Source: Anthostomella pinea
Lineage: Eukaryota; Ascomycota; Sordariomycetes; Xylariales; Xylariaceae
Direction of reading: 5' to 3'
Assembly: GCA_963556695.1 (NCBI GenBank)
Contig: CAUWAG010000012.1
Location: 4,774,001-4,838,000 of the forward strand
DNA length: 64,000 bases
Translations under genes and position numbers: made by a program
The notes under the pieces: generated by a model
Seen by the model: the letters and a program-made list of their open reading frames with translations, nothing else
The model's database searches: none
What the model was told of the DNA's origin: nothing
Shown: one piece after another, positions 53,213-64,000 of the stretch
Position numbering within the stretch: position 1 is the first letter of the stretch
How the letters are laid out: each line of letters starts with the position of its first letter

Positions 53213-54939
53213 GTGAATTCTTTTGCCCGCTCTTGTACATTTGGCGGCAATTCAATCCCTTTGGTGATACTGGCTGTCTTGATCAGGTCACCAATAGACC
53301 GGTGGCCAAGTCTTGTATGCCAGTGGTGGAGTAGTCTCAGCGCCACAGATTTGGCTTGAGAGGTCAGTTCCTGGGAAGAATCCTCGGATACCATATTGGT
53401 GAACACGTCCGGGGCTTGATTGATCCCGTATACGTCCTTCTGGACACTAAGGATCTCTGTCTGAACGTACATTCCCTGGTGGAATGATGCCACCCATGTC
53501 CCATAGGGGTCAAACAGATCGCGGATCATCAAATACCATCCTTGGCGATACATCTGGTCTCCCGAGAGAATATTGATTGGAAAGGAACGCACAAATAGTA
53601 CTCCAGAGATTGTCTGAGTGACGGTATCACCGTTGGAGGTAATGAATGGTATCTCCACGTCGCCAATACCTTGAGGAGTAACAGGGCTTCCTCCAGTGTT
53701 AAAGGGGACCAGGTCAGGGTCCATTCGAAGGCGAGTAAACCACTTCTTGCTATTGCAAATAGGAACGGTAGAGCCTGTGTCAAACAGCCATGAGTCTGTG
53801 CTTGTCGTGGCATGAACGATGTCGATCAGATTGGTACTCGCTCCCTGGTTGGCGCTATGTGGTCCTTGAGTGAGGACAGATTGACTGGAGATGGCTTTAT
53901 CGGCATAATTGCACCATTGAGCGGCGTCGGGAGCGCCAGTGCGTCCACTCTGGTGAGTGGGAGCGCTGCTTGAAGGCCTTCCATCTTTCCTAGCCTTCTC
54001 AGAGGCCTGGATGATCTGGCTGAGGATGCGTTTGTTGCATCCAAGGTGGCCCTTCTTCTTGTCAAGCTCTCCGCACTCATAGCACCAGATAGGATCCGTG
54101 GTGTTGCTGTTGGAAGAGCCCTGGTTGACTCCAGGGGTTCTGGGGCCATCAAGAGATGGGCGATTACTGCCTTTCCCCTTGTTCTTTCACTTGCTCTTGC
54201 CTTTACTAGGCGTAGCAGGCTTGCCAAAGTTAGTGGCAAAGGTCTCATCTTGAGCCTTGCGAATCTGTATCTCCTCCTGGAGCCGGTACAAGAGATTCTC
54301 GGTCGTAGGGAAGATTCCACGGTTATAATCTTTTGAGATTTCGCGGTGAAGGGTTGGAAAAGCCGTCCGAATAGCAGCCAGAAAATTGGCAATGCGAATA
54401 TTCAGAGGATATGTGATATTTTGCCGCAGGACCTTGTCCATTAGTCTGCGGTAGTTGCCCACGAACTTGTCTCCATGGTCAGGGAATCGAATGGCAGCCA
54501 GTTCATCTACAACGGATGAAACTGCGTCAATTCTCGTGCCTGAATATGCCTGTCGCAAGGCTATCCAGATCTGACCAGGGTCAAATAAACCCGTGATACG
54601 AGAATCAGGGTCAGACTTGATGTTCTAGGTGATAGCGAGGTATAATTTTGACCTCTTGATGCTCAGACTAGCATCCAATTCAGGGGGCTTGGAAGAGGCT
54701 CCCGCGGAAGGTGTGGCTGGGGCGTCGACAGCTCCAGTTGTGGCCTTATATGGTTCCTTCTCGTCCGCCTTGATGGCTTCAAGGATAAGAGACCAGAGCC
54801 CGAGAGTAGTGAGCAAATGCTCCATCGTTTGGGCCCAGACCTCCCAGTTCTCCTTGCCGACGAGCTTCTGATGGTCTTGGAGGCGAGGGATAGAGGTGGA
54901 TGTAAAGGCGAGGGCCGTCTCTGGGGTGGATTCAGACAT
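53176..54939 (-). pseudogene. copia copy A Gag-protease
   Basis: The ATG complementary to 54937-54939 opens MSESTPETALAFTSTSIPRL, then the Gag core (KENWEVWAQTMEHLLTTLGL, YSGTRIDAVSSVVDEL, NIRIANFLAAIRTAFPTL), a zinc knuckle-like CYECGELDKKKGHLGC, and an aspartic protease with the SWLFDTGSTVPI active site. The GAG-pre-integrase region follows (LLHHWHTRLGHRSIGDLIKT). Two stops interrupt an otherwise continuous frame: TAG at 54625-54627 and TGA at 54187-54189. Both fit C-to-T changes of CAG and CGA. Gag builds the virus-like particle and the protease matures it. Confidence 0.9.
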
Positions 54940-55176
54940 AATGTAAAAAGGATAATACGTCGTAAGGCTAGCCTACAAATAAGGCAAAATATAAGCCAAG
55001 GAGCGACCTCTTTCTGTATAAAAAGAACAGTTACGACGGAGAAACACTTGAAGGCTTGTGGCAACAAGGGTAGCTAGTTCTGGAGGCGCGCAAGCAGAAA
55101 GAGGGTGATCAGAATGAATCAGACCAGTAGAAAAAGCTTAAAAGGTAAGGGCTGCTGGAGGTCGTGATCGATCAGA

Positions 55177-55186
55177 GATGCTACCA
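55177..55186 (-). other. copia primer-binding site
   Basis: Immediately inside the 5' LTR of copy A, the element strand reads TGGTAGCATC. TGGTAGC complements the 3' end (GCTACCA) of fungal initiator-Met tRNA, the usual primer of Ty1/copia elements. Confidence 0.7.
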
Positions 55187-55384
55187 TGTTAGATTTCAAA
55201 GTGTTCTATTAAGGAGAGGAATTCCAGCTACTCTGGGGCGGCCAGAATGGCCCTATATATATCCAAGATACTAAAGGAAAGGATACGTGGCCTTATATTG
55301 GCCACATATGTGACAGAGTCACAAATGGGGATGGTGATCCTGAAGGATGACTATGGATGGGCTAACGTAGCCCAGAATCCAACA
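55187..55384 (-). repeat. copia copy A 5' LTR
   Basis: 198 bp, plus-strand TGTTAGATTTC to CCAACA. It carries the intact TG...CA ends. Confidence 0.95.
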
Positions 55385-57913
55385 AGTACTCTGATTGCAC
55401 AGTAGATTGAGCCACAACAGTCTGCAGCTTGGATGCCCAGGAGACAGCGCCCCCAGCAAAGGTGAACAGGTAGCCTGAGGTGGATTTGGCACAGGTCTTG
55501 ATGCTTCCAGCATAGCTGGCATCACAGTAACCAATCAGCAGATCCGGAATCATCTCAAGAACCTCTTGTGGGCTCTTCCCGACATATTCAGGACCTCCAA
55601 ATTTGATCCCAAGATCTTGAGATATTGAGCTGAGCAAGGGTTGTGAAGGTATCGCGAGAGAACACCCATAGAGTATGCAATATCTGGTCTTGTATATGAT
55701 GCAGGAAAGTTCTCAGAACTAATCAGGGACTGGTATGTTTGAATAGGACATGTATCAATCTCAAGGTCGTTGTCCAGGGCCTCCATCTGTTACACTGCTT
55801 GAAAAGATATCGGCACGTTCATCTTGCCAGTGTTCTGCTGGTTGAACGCCTCTGAAGTTCGTCTCACATACGTATATTGAAAGAGATATACTGTCCTCTC
55901 AGCCCGGTTTCTGACATGTGGACTCTTAGGAAGTGTTCAGCAGCTCCCATGTCCTTAATCTCAAAGAAGTCAGAGAGACCATCAGGCGTCTCCATAAAGA
56001 ACTCTTCATCCAGTTCTCCCATCAGGAAGGCAGATACAGCATCCATCTGATCAATCTCCCAGTCCAGAACGGCAGCAATGGCTAGAAGGAGCCTCCAGGT
56101 GGTAGTACGAGCGCCTGAGGCCTGGGTTTCAAAATAGTCGAGGCCATGGCGTTGCATAAAGCCTCATACAATCAGCCTAGCCTTGTACCAAGAGGTGTTG
56201 TCGTCAGAGTCCTTCTTCCGCTTATAAACGTTGCGGCTAGAGAGAGTTTTACGCCCAGTACGCAGGTCAGTCCTCCACATAGGGATAAAGGTATTATTCC
56301 GCTATAGTGCACGAATTTCTGTGTGTGTGCCATCCAGCCATTGGGGAGCCTCAGCAGATTCCATGGCTTCCTTGTAGCTAGAAGGCTCGTCATCACAGGG
56401 AAATGCCTGACCAGGGTCAGAAGAAAGCCAATTAGCATAAGACGCCTCGATCATAACATATTGAGATATGCCAGAGGTGGAAGACTCGGCCACGTAGTGG
56501 TTGTGAGTCCTCCAAGTGCGCCCTCCGGAGAGTATATTCTCTGGGTTAAGCCCTGATTGGATTTTCGACCTCGGAGCAGCCGTTGGGGCTATTTCTTGAC
56601 GAGGTGGTTCAGATGATATAAGAATCGGTTCAGTTGGAATAACACTGGGCTCAGGGTTGCTGTCTCCAGAATCAATCGGAATGATTATCATAGTCAGAGG
56701 CGTCAGGAGATTCAAGAGGGGTCCCTAACGTGACAACTGGTGGAAGGGTATCATCTCTACCATCGCTTCCATCATTTGACTTGATACATATATGCTGAGG
56801 ATCTTGAGCGCCCTCTAGAGAAGATTGCATTGACAAATCTTTAATATCAGGTCTGGTTGTCTCATAGTCATTGTGTGTACCACGGAAATTTGGATAGATG
56901 TGGATTGAGTCCCCTGAAAGCACATACCAATCCAAGATCTCAAGATGGGCAGTGACTACAACTTTTCTCAAGTGCGTAAGATACACCTGATACTGGTTGG
57001 AGCCAAAGGAACGAAGAATACGGCCTCTCCTTGCATGAGGTGTGGTCTTGTCTCCCTTGGGGCGGCGCTGCTGTGGCAGATGGACCACAGCGGCCTGCCC
57101 GATTGACAATAAATTCGTCAGATCAGGCTTGTTTTCTTTTCCAGGGTTCAGATCGTCAAAAAAGACTTCAAAAGGAGTCTTCTTAATACCCTGAAGGAAA
57201 GATGTATAGCTCACATTGAGCCTATCACATACAGCAGGTCCAACAACCGGCCAAAGGGCTTCAGGTAGCCCGGAATCCTTTATAATACTGCGAATGAGAG
57301 CGTGTATAACGCCAAAGGATCTCTCAGCCACTCCGTTCTGTTCAGGAGTGTATGGAGCACTGACTTCAAACAGGATACCACGTTCAGTTCCCCGTTGCTT
57401 GAATCTTGCGTATTCAGAACCACTATCTATTCAGAATCGCTTTGGGTAACGCCCGTACTGGGTGTGAGCGCATTCACAGTAACGAATGGCTTGGTCAGAA
57501 GCTTCCCCTTTCTTCTCATGAGGGCAGTATTCCCTCAAATGAGACTTGCCATCCACAAATACAGTGGCATAGAGAGAACCATTATAGCCTTGGACAGAGT
57601 GCTTGGCTGTATCTATATGGACAAGGTCTAAAGCATGATCTGGATGTTTCTGTTCAACTCGAGAGACTAGCGACGTAGATTGGACTCCAGACATTCCAGA
57701 CAAGTGAATTCTTTTGCCCGCTCTTGTACATTTGGCGGCAATTCAATCCTTTTGGTGATACTGGCTGTCTTGATCAGGTCACCAATAGATCAGTGGCCAA
57801 GTCTTGTATGCCAGCGGTGGAGTAGTCTCAGCGCCACAGATTTAGCTTGAGAGGTCAGTTCCAAGGAAGAATCCTTGGATACCATATTGATGAACACGTC
57901 CGGGGCTGGATTG
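55385..57913 (-). mobile_element. copia copy B, remainder, cut by the inversion breakpoint
   Basis: The sequence resumes copy B exactly at the duplicated AGTAC and runs through RNase H, RT, integrase and GAG-pre-integrase on the minus strand. An in-frame 279-bp deletion at 55958-55965 removes the RT active site. The integrase box still has Asp (IDSGSEY), although a TGA occurs just before it. At 57913 the element stops in the middle of the pre-integrase region and TLH sequence begins. The missing neighbour of this breakpoint is the copia fragment at 29127-29260. No gag or 5' LTR of copy B remains. Confidence 0.92.
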
Positions 57914-58853
57914 TGAACCGGACTGGGCGGCGAACCCATTCTTGCAGCCACCGGCCGAGGACGGGTTGGCTTGCCGGTCGTGTCGGTACGTCTGCCGGGC
58001 CGAGAAGCTGATGAAAGAGCACTACCAAAAAGAGCATTCGTGGGTTAACCCGCGTAACCGGGGGAGGCCGGCCGGCTCTTTTCAAGGCCCGGGCCCAGCA
58101 GCCACGAAAAGGAAAGAAGGAGAACGAGGGGATGACACAGGTCTGCCGTGGCGTACGCAGGTCCGCTGCCAGCGCTTGTTTTCCGGGCGGGCGGCAAGCG
58201 GCTGGTTTGAGGTGGAGCGGCCATTGAGCAAGCAGATCGCGGCCGCAGAAGCGGATGTAGGAACAGGCAGCAGCAGCAGCATTGATAGCACTGGCACCAA
58301 CAGCGATACGTGGCAGCTCATGCTAGCAGCATACGACGCCAAACTGGCAGCAGAAGAGGAGGAGCGGCGACGGAAGGCGGACGGGCCCGGCGGAATCGAT
58401 GCGGACTCGGCTTGGATACGGGAGATGGGGTGGGCCAGTCATCTTGAAGGCAAGGATCTGGTAGTATTGCACGCTGCTAGCTTGGGCCCGCTGTCGAGGG
58501 CCGCACTAGAGAGGCTGCGTGACACGGCATTAAAGGACGAGCAACAGCAGCTGACACGGCTTGCCGAGAGCTTCGACCGGGAGGTGGCGCGGTGCACGGC
58601 ACGGCTGGAGCTTGTGCCGCACGAGACGCTGCGATGGCTGGCAAGCATCGACCCGGGCAAGCCGGCCGGGCGGCCGTTCGGCGTCAAGGAGCACGCCAGC
58701 TCGATGGACCGGTACAAGGGGTATTGGAAGCGATATCTGTGCTACTGCTTGCGGGCGCTGCAATTAGGGCGGGAGGAGGCGGCGGCGCAGCACGCGGTGC
58801 GGTTTTCCGACCCGCAGTGGGGCCGGCTGGAGGCGGTCGCGCAGCTGCTGGAC

Positions 58854-59045
58854 GACGCTGCTAACGACGCTGCTAACGACGCTGCTAACGACGCTGCTAA
58901 CGACGCTGCTAACGACGCTGCTAACGACGCTGCTAACGACGCTGCTAACGACGCTGCTAACGACGCTGCTAACGACGCTGCTAACGACGCTGCTAACGAC
59001 GCTGCTAACGACGCTGCTAACGACGCTGCTAACAACGCTGCTAAC
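58854..59045 (+). repeat. 12-bp minisatellite, 16 units, coding Asp-Ala-Ala-Asn
   Basis: Sixteen tandem GACGCTGCTAAC units (192 bp), the last two with AAC in place of GAC. They lie in the TLH frame and keep it, adding a (DAAN)16 stretch. The first TLH fragment ends before this point so the original unit number is not known. Confidence 0.95.
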
Positions 59046-62040
59046 AACGTCGGTGCTGCCGCCGACATGGAGGACAAGGACAACGACAACGAAGCCGAGA
59101 GGCAGGCGCGTGCGCTAGACCGGCTGGTCTTTCTTTTCTGTATCGGCTCGCTTGAACAGAAGGTGGCGTTCGACGTATACGTCAACCCGCTACTTCACTT
59201 TGCCGCCGTGCTAGGGATCGACGGGCCGCGGCGGGCGTGGAAACAGGCAAAGGACTACACGGGCCAGCTCGCCGGGATTATGTGGTGCGGGCGGCTGCTC
59301 ATGCTGGAGCGCGTGTTCGAGGGCCAGCCGGAAGACCCGGGCGAGATGGACGCCGAGGTGGCCGAGCAGTTCAAGGAGGCGTACTGGCAGTGACTGGCGG
59401 ACAGGTCAAACAGCCCGTTCAGCACGATGATCCGGTGGATGTCGTACGGCAAGAGACACCGGCGAAAGGAGGGCGGCACGGCACGGATCACGTGGGAAGA
59501 GGGCGGGCAAGCGCTGCGATATCTGGGGCAACGGGTCACGGTGCAGGAGTTCAGGGGCGCGGCACAGGCCGGGGCGCGAGGCCGAGGGGCTGCTGGACGG
59601 GCTGTGCTTTCGGCGGTGGGCGGAGGCGCGGGCGTCGGTGAACACGGGCCGGATCGTCGACAGCATGGTGTACAAGGGGCCGGGACGGTCGTTCGTGACG
59701 GGCGGCAAGAATGACTGGCTGCGGCCGGGGCACCGCCGGATAGCGGAACTGGCACTCGAGACCGGCAGGCTATGGGACGCGCAGAAGGGCCAGTGGCGCG
59801 ACAAGCAGGTGGCAGAGTGGGCAGCACGGGCACAAGAGTTCAGGCGGGCGCTTCTGGCGTGTACGCACATCTTGGGAGGGCAACCGGGCCAGAGATGATG
59901 ACGATGCGGCACTGCGACACGCAGCAGCTGCTGCAGAACGTGTTCGTGTTCGACGGGGACGTGCTGCTCGTGACAGACCGGGACAAGAACAAGACAATCC
60001 GGGGCATCGAGCGCAAGGTGGCGCGGTTTCTGCCGGCACACGTGGGCAAGATGATGGTGGCGTACGTGGCGTGGGTGCTGCCGTTCGAGAAGATGCTGCA
60101 CGCACAGGCGGGCGGGGCGGTAGGCGGACGAGCGCTGTTGACCGCTCTGGACAGGTGGCTATAGAAGGACGGACAGAAGGGACGGTGGGAGACGGCGGAG
60201 CTAAGCAAGCAGCTGGCGGCGCTGACGGGGCAACATATCAGGGTGGAGCTGACGGTAGCAGACTATCGACACGTGACGATCGTGCTGGGGCGGAAGATCC
60301 GGGGTCTGGTGGTACGACAGCTCGAGGTGGATATCGGGACAGCCGAACAGGATGACATTAGAGGCGGCGGGGGCCGGGACGTGAAGATGCGGTGACGGGC
60401 GAGACGCGGGAGCAGCAAAAGACGGAGTCCATCTGGGATCTGCGGGCGACGCACGGCAGCGCGATAGCACGGCAGCATTACGTGCTCGACGTACGATTCC
60501 CGGGGCAGCTGCAGCCGCAGATGATAGCAAACTACCGGGAGATCAGCCAGTTATGGCACGGGTACATACAGGCAAGCGGCGGCGGCGATCAGGATCAAGA
60601 CGATGATCACAAGAGCGCCGGCAAGGACAAGAAGAGACAAGCCAAAACAGCAAGCGGGGGCAGGGACAATGACAGAGATGGTAGAGACAGCAAGAAAAAG
60701 AAGATGGGCAGCGTCAGACCCAGCCCGAGGGCTACGGAGAGGAAAGACGGCAGGGACAAGATCAAAAACAGCAGCAGCAAGGGGAGCCGCGAGACCAGGA
60801 TAGACGGCGGGCTGCGCACGCTGCTAGGCATCGACGCCCGCTGGAAGACAGAAGAGCAGCCGGCTGCAATGGCAAAGGTGATGGCAATGAAGGGTGGACA
60901 GGCACTCATCGTGGTGCTGCCGACGGGTGGCGGGAAGAGCATTCTCTTTATGCTGCCAGCAGTGACGGAGAAGACGGGGACAACGGTAATGGTGGTGCCG
61001 TTCGTGGCGCTGATAGACGATCTGGTAGCGCGGGCACGGGACTTTGGGGTGGACAGTCTGCGGTGGCAGACAGCCGCGCGGACGGGGCAGGACGAGCCCC
61101 AGCGGGAGGCACGGCTAGTGGTGGTCAGTGCGGACGTTGCGAGTAGCAACGAGTTCACGACATACGCGGACGGACTGCGGGCGCGGGGTCTGCTGTGACG
61201 GATCTTTATAGACGAGTGCCACATGATCATCATGGACGCTGGGTACCGGGCTAAGCTAGCGGGGCTATAAGGGCTGTACCGGTTCGACTGCCCGGTAGTA
61301 CTGCTAACAGCAACGATGCCGGTGCGGCTGGTGCGGTAGTTCCGGGAAGCGATGGTGGCGCAGGACGCGGCGATGGTACGGGCGGCGACGGTCAAGCGGA
61401 ATACCCGGTACGGGGTGGCGGAGGTCAAGGCGGGCAAGGACATGGTAGAGGAAGAGGTGGTCCAGACGGTCGTACGGATAAAGAAAGGGATACATACGGG
61501 GCAGAAAGGCGTGGTATACTGCCAATCAAAAAACAAATACGAGGCGCTAACAAAGAAGTTAGGGTGCGCATTCTATCACAGCGGCATGGTCAACGAGGCC
61601 CGGAAAGCAGTGCTAAAAGAGTGGGCAGAAGGAAGAGGAGAGACGCGTTGGGTAGTGGCGACGACGGGGCTCGGGACTGGGGTAGACATTCAGGGGCTCG
61701 TGGCGGTGATACATGCGGAGCAGCCGTACGGGTTGGTCGACTTTGTGCAGCAGACGGGGCGAGGCGGGCGGCGGGCGTGCGAGGTGGTCGAGTCGGTCAT
61801 CGTGACGGACGGACGGGCAGGGTGGCACAATGAACAGGACAATGACGTGGAGCAGCTCAACCGGCAGGCGATGGCATGGTTCGTGCAAGGGGCGGACTGC
61901 CGGCGGGTGGTGCTGGGGGTGTTTATGGACGGGGTGGGAAAAGACTGTGAAGAGGTGGGTGGCGAGTGGTGTGACCGCTGCCGGCAGCGCACCGGCGGCG
62001 GCAGCAGTAGCAGCAGCAGCCGGGATATCTTTCAAGGAAG

Positions 62041-62100
62041 GGAGGAGACGGAAGAGGAGACGGAAGAGGAGACGGAAGAGGAGACGGAAGGAGAGCCGGA
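62041..62100 (+). repeat. GAGGAGACGGAA repeat coding an acidic run
   Basis: Four to five 12-base units near the TLH C-terminus encode EEET repeats followed by EGEPEGEP, in frame. Confidence 0.85.
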
Positions 62101-62569
62101 AGGGGAGCCAGCGAACCGGCTTAAGGAGCACCGAAAAGAACAATATCGACGAGTTCAACGGCTACACAACTGGCTACAGGAAATCAAAGGAAAGTGTGCG
62201 GTATGTTACGTTATGTGGCATTATCACGGACGGCAAGATAAGCAGCGAACGCGGTACAAGCACACGGCAAGAGAATGCAGCGCAATACGGATACAGGAGT
62301 ACGTAGCGTGGCGACAAAAGGTCCGATTCAGAGAATACAGCTGCTGCTAGAAGTGTGGGCTGCCGCAAGGGTGGTGCGAAAAGACAATGACAAGGCAAAG
62401 AGAGATAAAAGAAAGGACGGGAGAAAAGCAAGAAGGAGAAGCAGCATGCAAGTGGATGGATCAGATATTACGGGTGGTGATGCTGGTGACAAAAAGCAAA
62501 ATAATTAAGCAATTGTTTCAAAAAAGATTTAAAATAAACACGGAGAAAGAAGGAGACTATATACAATGA

Positions 62570-64000
62570 GTAGGGCGATCGCGAAAGGTATACGAGGAAG
62601 ACGCAACAAACGGGGTAGCATCATGGGCTTGCATAGTAGAAGTATGCTTTTCATAGTACTTTATCTATTGGTTTGTTGCTATATTTCTTTTTGATGAAAA
62701 CGTAATTGTAGGTTTTGAGTCTTGTGTACGATTAGTAAAGATGAAGTCAATTTAACTGATTGTATTTTTCAAAAAGTCGCACGTTGAAATGAAAGGCGTA
62801 ATTATATTTCATTTGAGAACCAACCCGGCACCAAAAAAAATAATAATACATCATTCTATATAACATTTATGATATGAAAAAAGAGATGGAAAAGCTCAAT
62901 GTTTTCATATTAAAAGAACAACATTAAAATAAAAACAATATAGTATAAAGATAGAATAGAATAAACATTTAGCCGGACGTAAAAGGTAGACAGATTATAA
63001 AGAACACCGGGTCAAAGGAAAAGAGCGCTAATGTTCTAAAAAGTTGTACTATAAGGCAAAGAAAAAACAAAAAATAATAAGACAAAGACTACAAAGCTTG
63101 ATCATAAAACAAGACATGAAGTAAATTACACATAATAAAATTCTTATTAATAAATGTACAATTAGCATGAAGATAATGTTGTTATAAGGGTTTAAACCCG
63201 AAACATAAACTATAATACTACTGGATTAAAGTACAATATTATAGAACAGGTACTAAGATAGTATAGTATACATAAACACAAGAATAAAGTACGTTGATAA
63301 TCGGGTAAAGAAAAACTTGTAGGAAATAATGGACTTTTTATATAAATAAAATTATTTTATTCAAAAAATGATGTAACGTGTATAGCGAATAAGATTATAA
63401 AGATTGTCACTCGATTATACGAAATAGTTACTAGTGTTCATTATATGAAATGTTATTTAGCGTACAACATTTTCATAGCTTAAAACGGATTAGATTTAAA
63501 GTAAAGAACTACAAGTATGTAGTTGTAAGAAAATAAATTTGATAATAGTTACGTGTATTGAAACGGTAAGTGTCACATTCCGTAGATATTGGATGGTAGC
63601 GACCATCACAGTAAGCATACATTTGAACTTTTATCTGATTACTTTTTGTAAGGGGTACGAGGCGCAACTCGATGCTCGTGTGTATAGTAGCACGTATGGA
63701 ATGTGTACGTATATGTGCTGTATTACTTCTATTTTTAGGTATATATTAAACGGGTAACGTGTACCGAGATATTATATACAAAAAGGTCGAATAAGAGGAG
63801 GATGTTTAAATAAGCTTAATGATAGTAAAAGCACAAGAATAAAAATAGTCAAAGTCAAAGAGGAAGAATTAACGTATAACAAAACGAGCAACTTGTCACG
63901 ATTAGTGTAAAACGCGGCACAGGTTATATAAAAGAAAAGATAGAATAAGACAAAATATAAAATCTAGTAAAACAATGGTATTATGAAGAAACTGAACAAA
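62570..64000. other. AT-rich terminal region, no genes
   Basis: About 1.4 kb of strongly AT-rich sequence follows the TLH end, with frequent TA steps and A/T runs. There is no open frame with coding character, no LTR or LINE homology visible to me, and no TTAGGG array within the window. It may be RIP-degraded repeat or a natural AT-rich subtelomeric block. Confidence 0.55.

Larger units (their letters stand above)
50019..55384 (-). mobile_element. copia copy A, full length (5366 bp), nested in copy B
   Basis: Two 198-bp LTRs (50019-50216 and 55187-55384) bound one Gag-Pol unit read on the minus strand in the order Gag, protease, integrase, RT, RNase H, the Ty1/copia order. LTR ends in element sense are TGTTGG...CTAACA (TATTGG at the 3' copy). 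A primer-binding site TGGTAGC follows the 5' LTR and a purine tract GAGAGGG precedes the 3' LTR. A perfect 5-bp duplication AGTAC flanks it. By eye the two LTRs differ at six positions of 198, five of them transitions. The coding region has nonsense codons at 54625, 54187, 51014 and 50879, so the copy is not autonomous. Confidence 0.95.
57914..62569 (+). pseudogene. telomere-linked RecQ-like helicase (TLH), main part
   Basis: The frame enters at the breakpoint (CEPDWAANPFLQPPAEDG), with a second zinc finger CRSCRYVCRAEKLMKEHYQK-EH, WVNPRNRGRP and a long DUF3505-like region to about 59390. Frame changes occur near 59393, 59570, 59890 and 60392, and TAG at 60162-60164. A Lys/Asp-rich linker leads to the helicase: Walker A VLPTGGGKSILFMLPA (about 60915-60960), FIDECH box (61205-61222), TATMP, then the C-terminal lobe with VVYCQSKNKYEALTKKLG, FYHSGM and FVQQTGRGGR. 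In this last frame stops at 61196 (TGA), 61268 (TAA), 61337 (TAG) and 62348 (TAG) fit CGA, CAA, CAG and CAG before a C-to-T change. The C-terminus ends at 62569. TLH proteins are encoded near fungal telomeres; their role is unclear. This copy is dead. Confidence 0.9.

Noticed and set aside
58854..59045. CRISPR-like array
   Set aside because: Units are contiguous 12-bp repeats without spacers, inside a eukaryotic coding region.
58742..59185. Minus-strand frame with a long Ala-Ser repeat opposite the TLH minisatellite
   Set aside because: It is the antisense shadow of the DAAN-coding repeat.

Overview
The window is from a filamentous ascomycete (Pezizomycotina, most likely a Sordariomycete). 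Genes carry short 48-110 nt introns with GT-AG borders and filamentous-fungal families are present: a CBM1-bearing GH5 cellulase, a CAP10-like GT90 enzyme, a fungal AVT-type amino-acid transporter, arginase and a fungal-type mitochondrial transcription factor. The right half has transposons and a telomere-linked RecQ-like helicase (TLH) in which most nonsense codons fit C-to-T or G-to-A changes, as expected of repeat-induced point mutation (RIP).

Left part (about 1-27 kb) is ordinary chromosome arm. In order it holds an ankyrin protein (-), an F-box protein (+), a secreted GH5 endoglucanase with CBM1 (+), an amino-acid transporter (+), arginase (+), a four-TM protein (+), a 73-aa conserved small protein (-), a decayed unknown gene (-), a GT90 glycosyltransferase (-) and an MTF1-like mitochondrial factor (-). 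Intergenic gaps of 1-2.7 kb show no convincing genes. No operon-like or biosynthetic cluster logic is evident.

Right part (about 27-64 kb) looks subtelomeric and accessory. It has a first TLH fragment, a copia fragment joined to the TLH N-terminus, degenerate telomere-like repeats, a broken secreted-protein gene, a protein with four exact CX2C-X11-CX2C modules, a full-size Tad-like LINE, a decayed Hsp70-like gene, a divergent histone H3, a second LINE scrap with a perfect 16-bp target-site duplication, a Cdc4-like WD40 fragment, two nested copia elements, the rest of the TLH gene and a gene-free AT-rich end.

The most striking structure is a reciprocal pair of junctions at 29,260/29,261 and 57,913/57,914. 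At each, a copia element is fused to the TLH gene. Turning over the intervening 28.65 kb would restore both a contiguous copia reading frame and a contiguous TLH reading frame without loss of bases. This is the signature of an inversion whose ends lie inside the copia element and the helicase gene. Other points of note are the same second-Asp-to-Asn change in the reverse-transcriptase active sites of the LINE and of copia copy A, and the unusual H3 variant.
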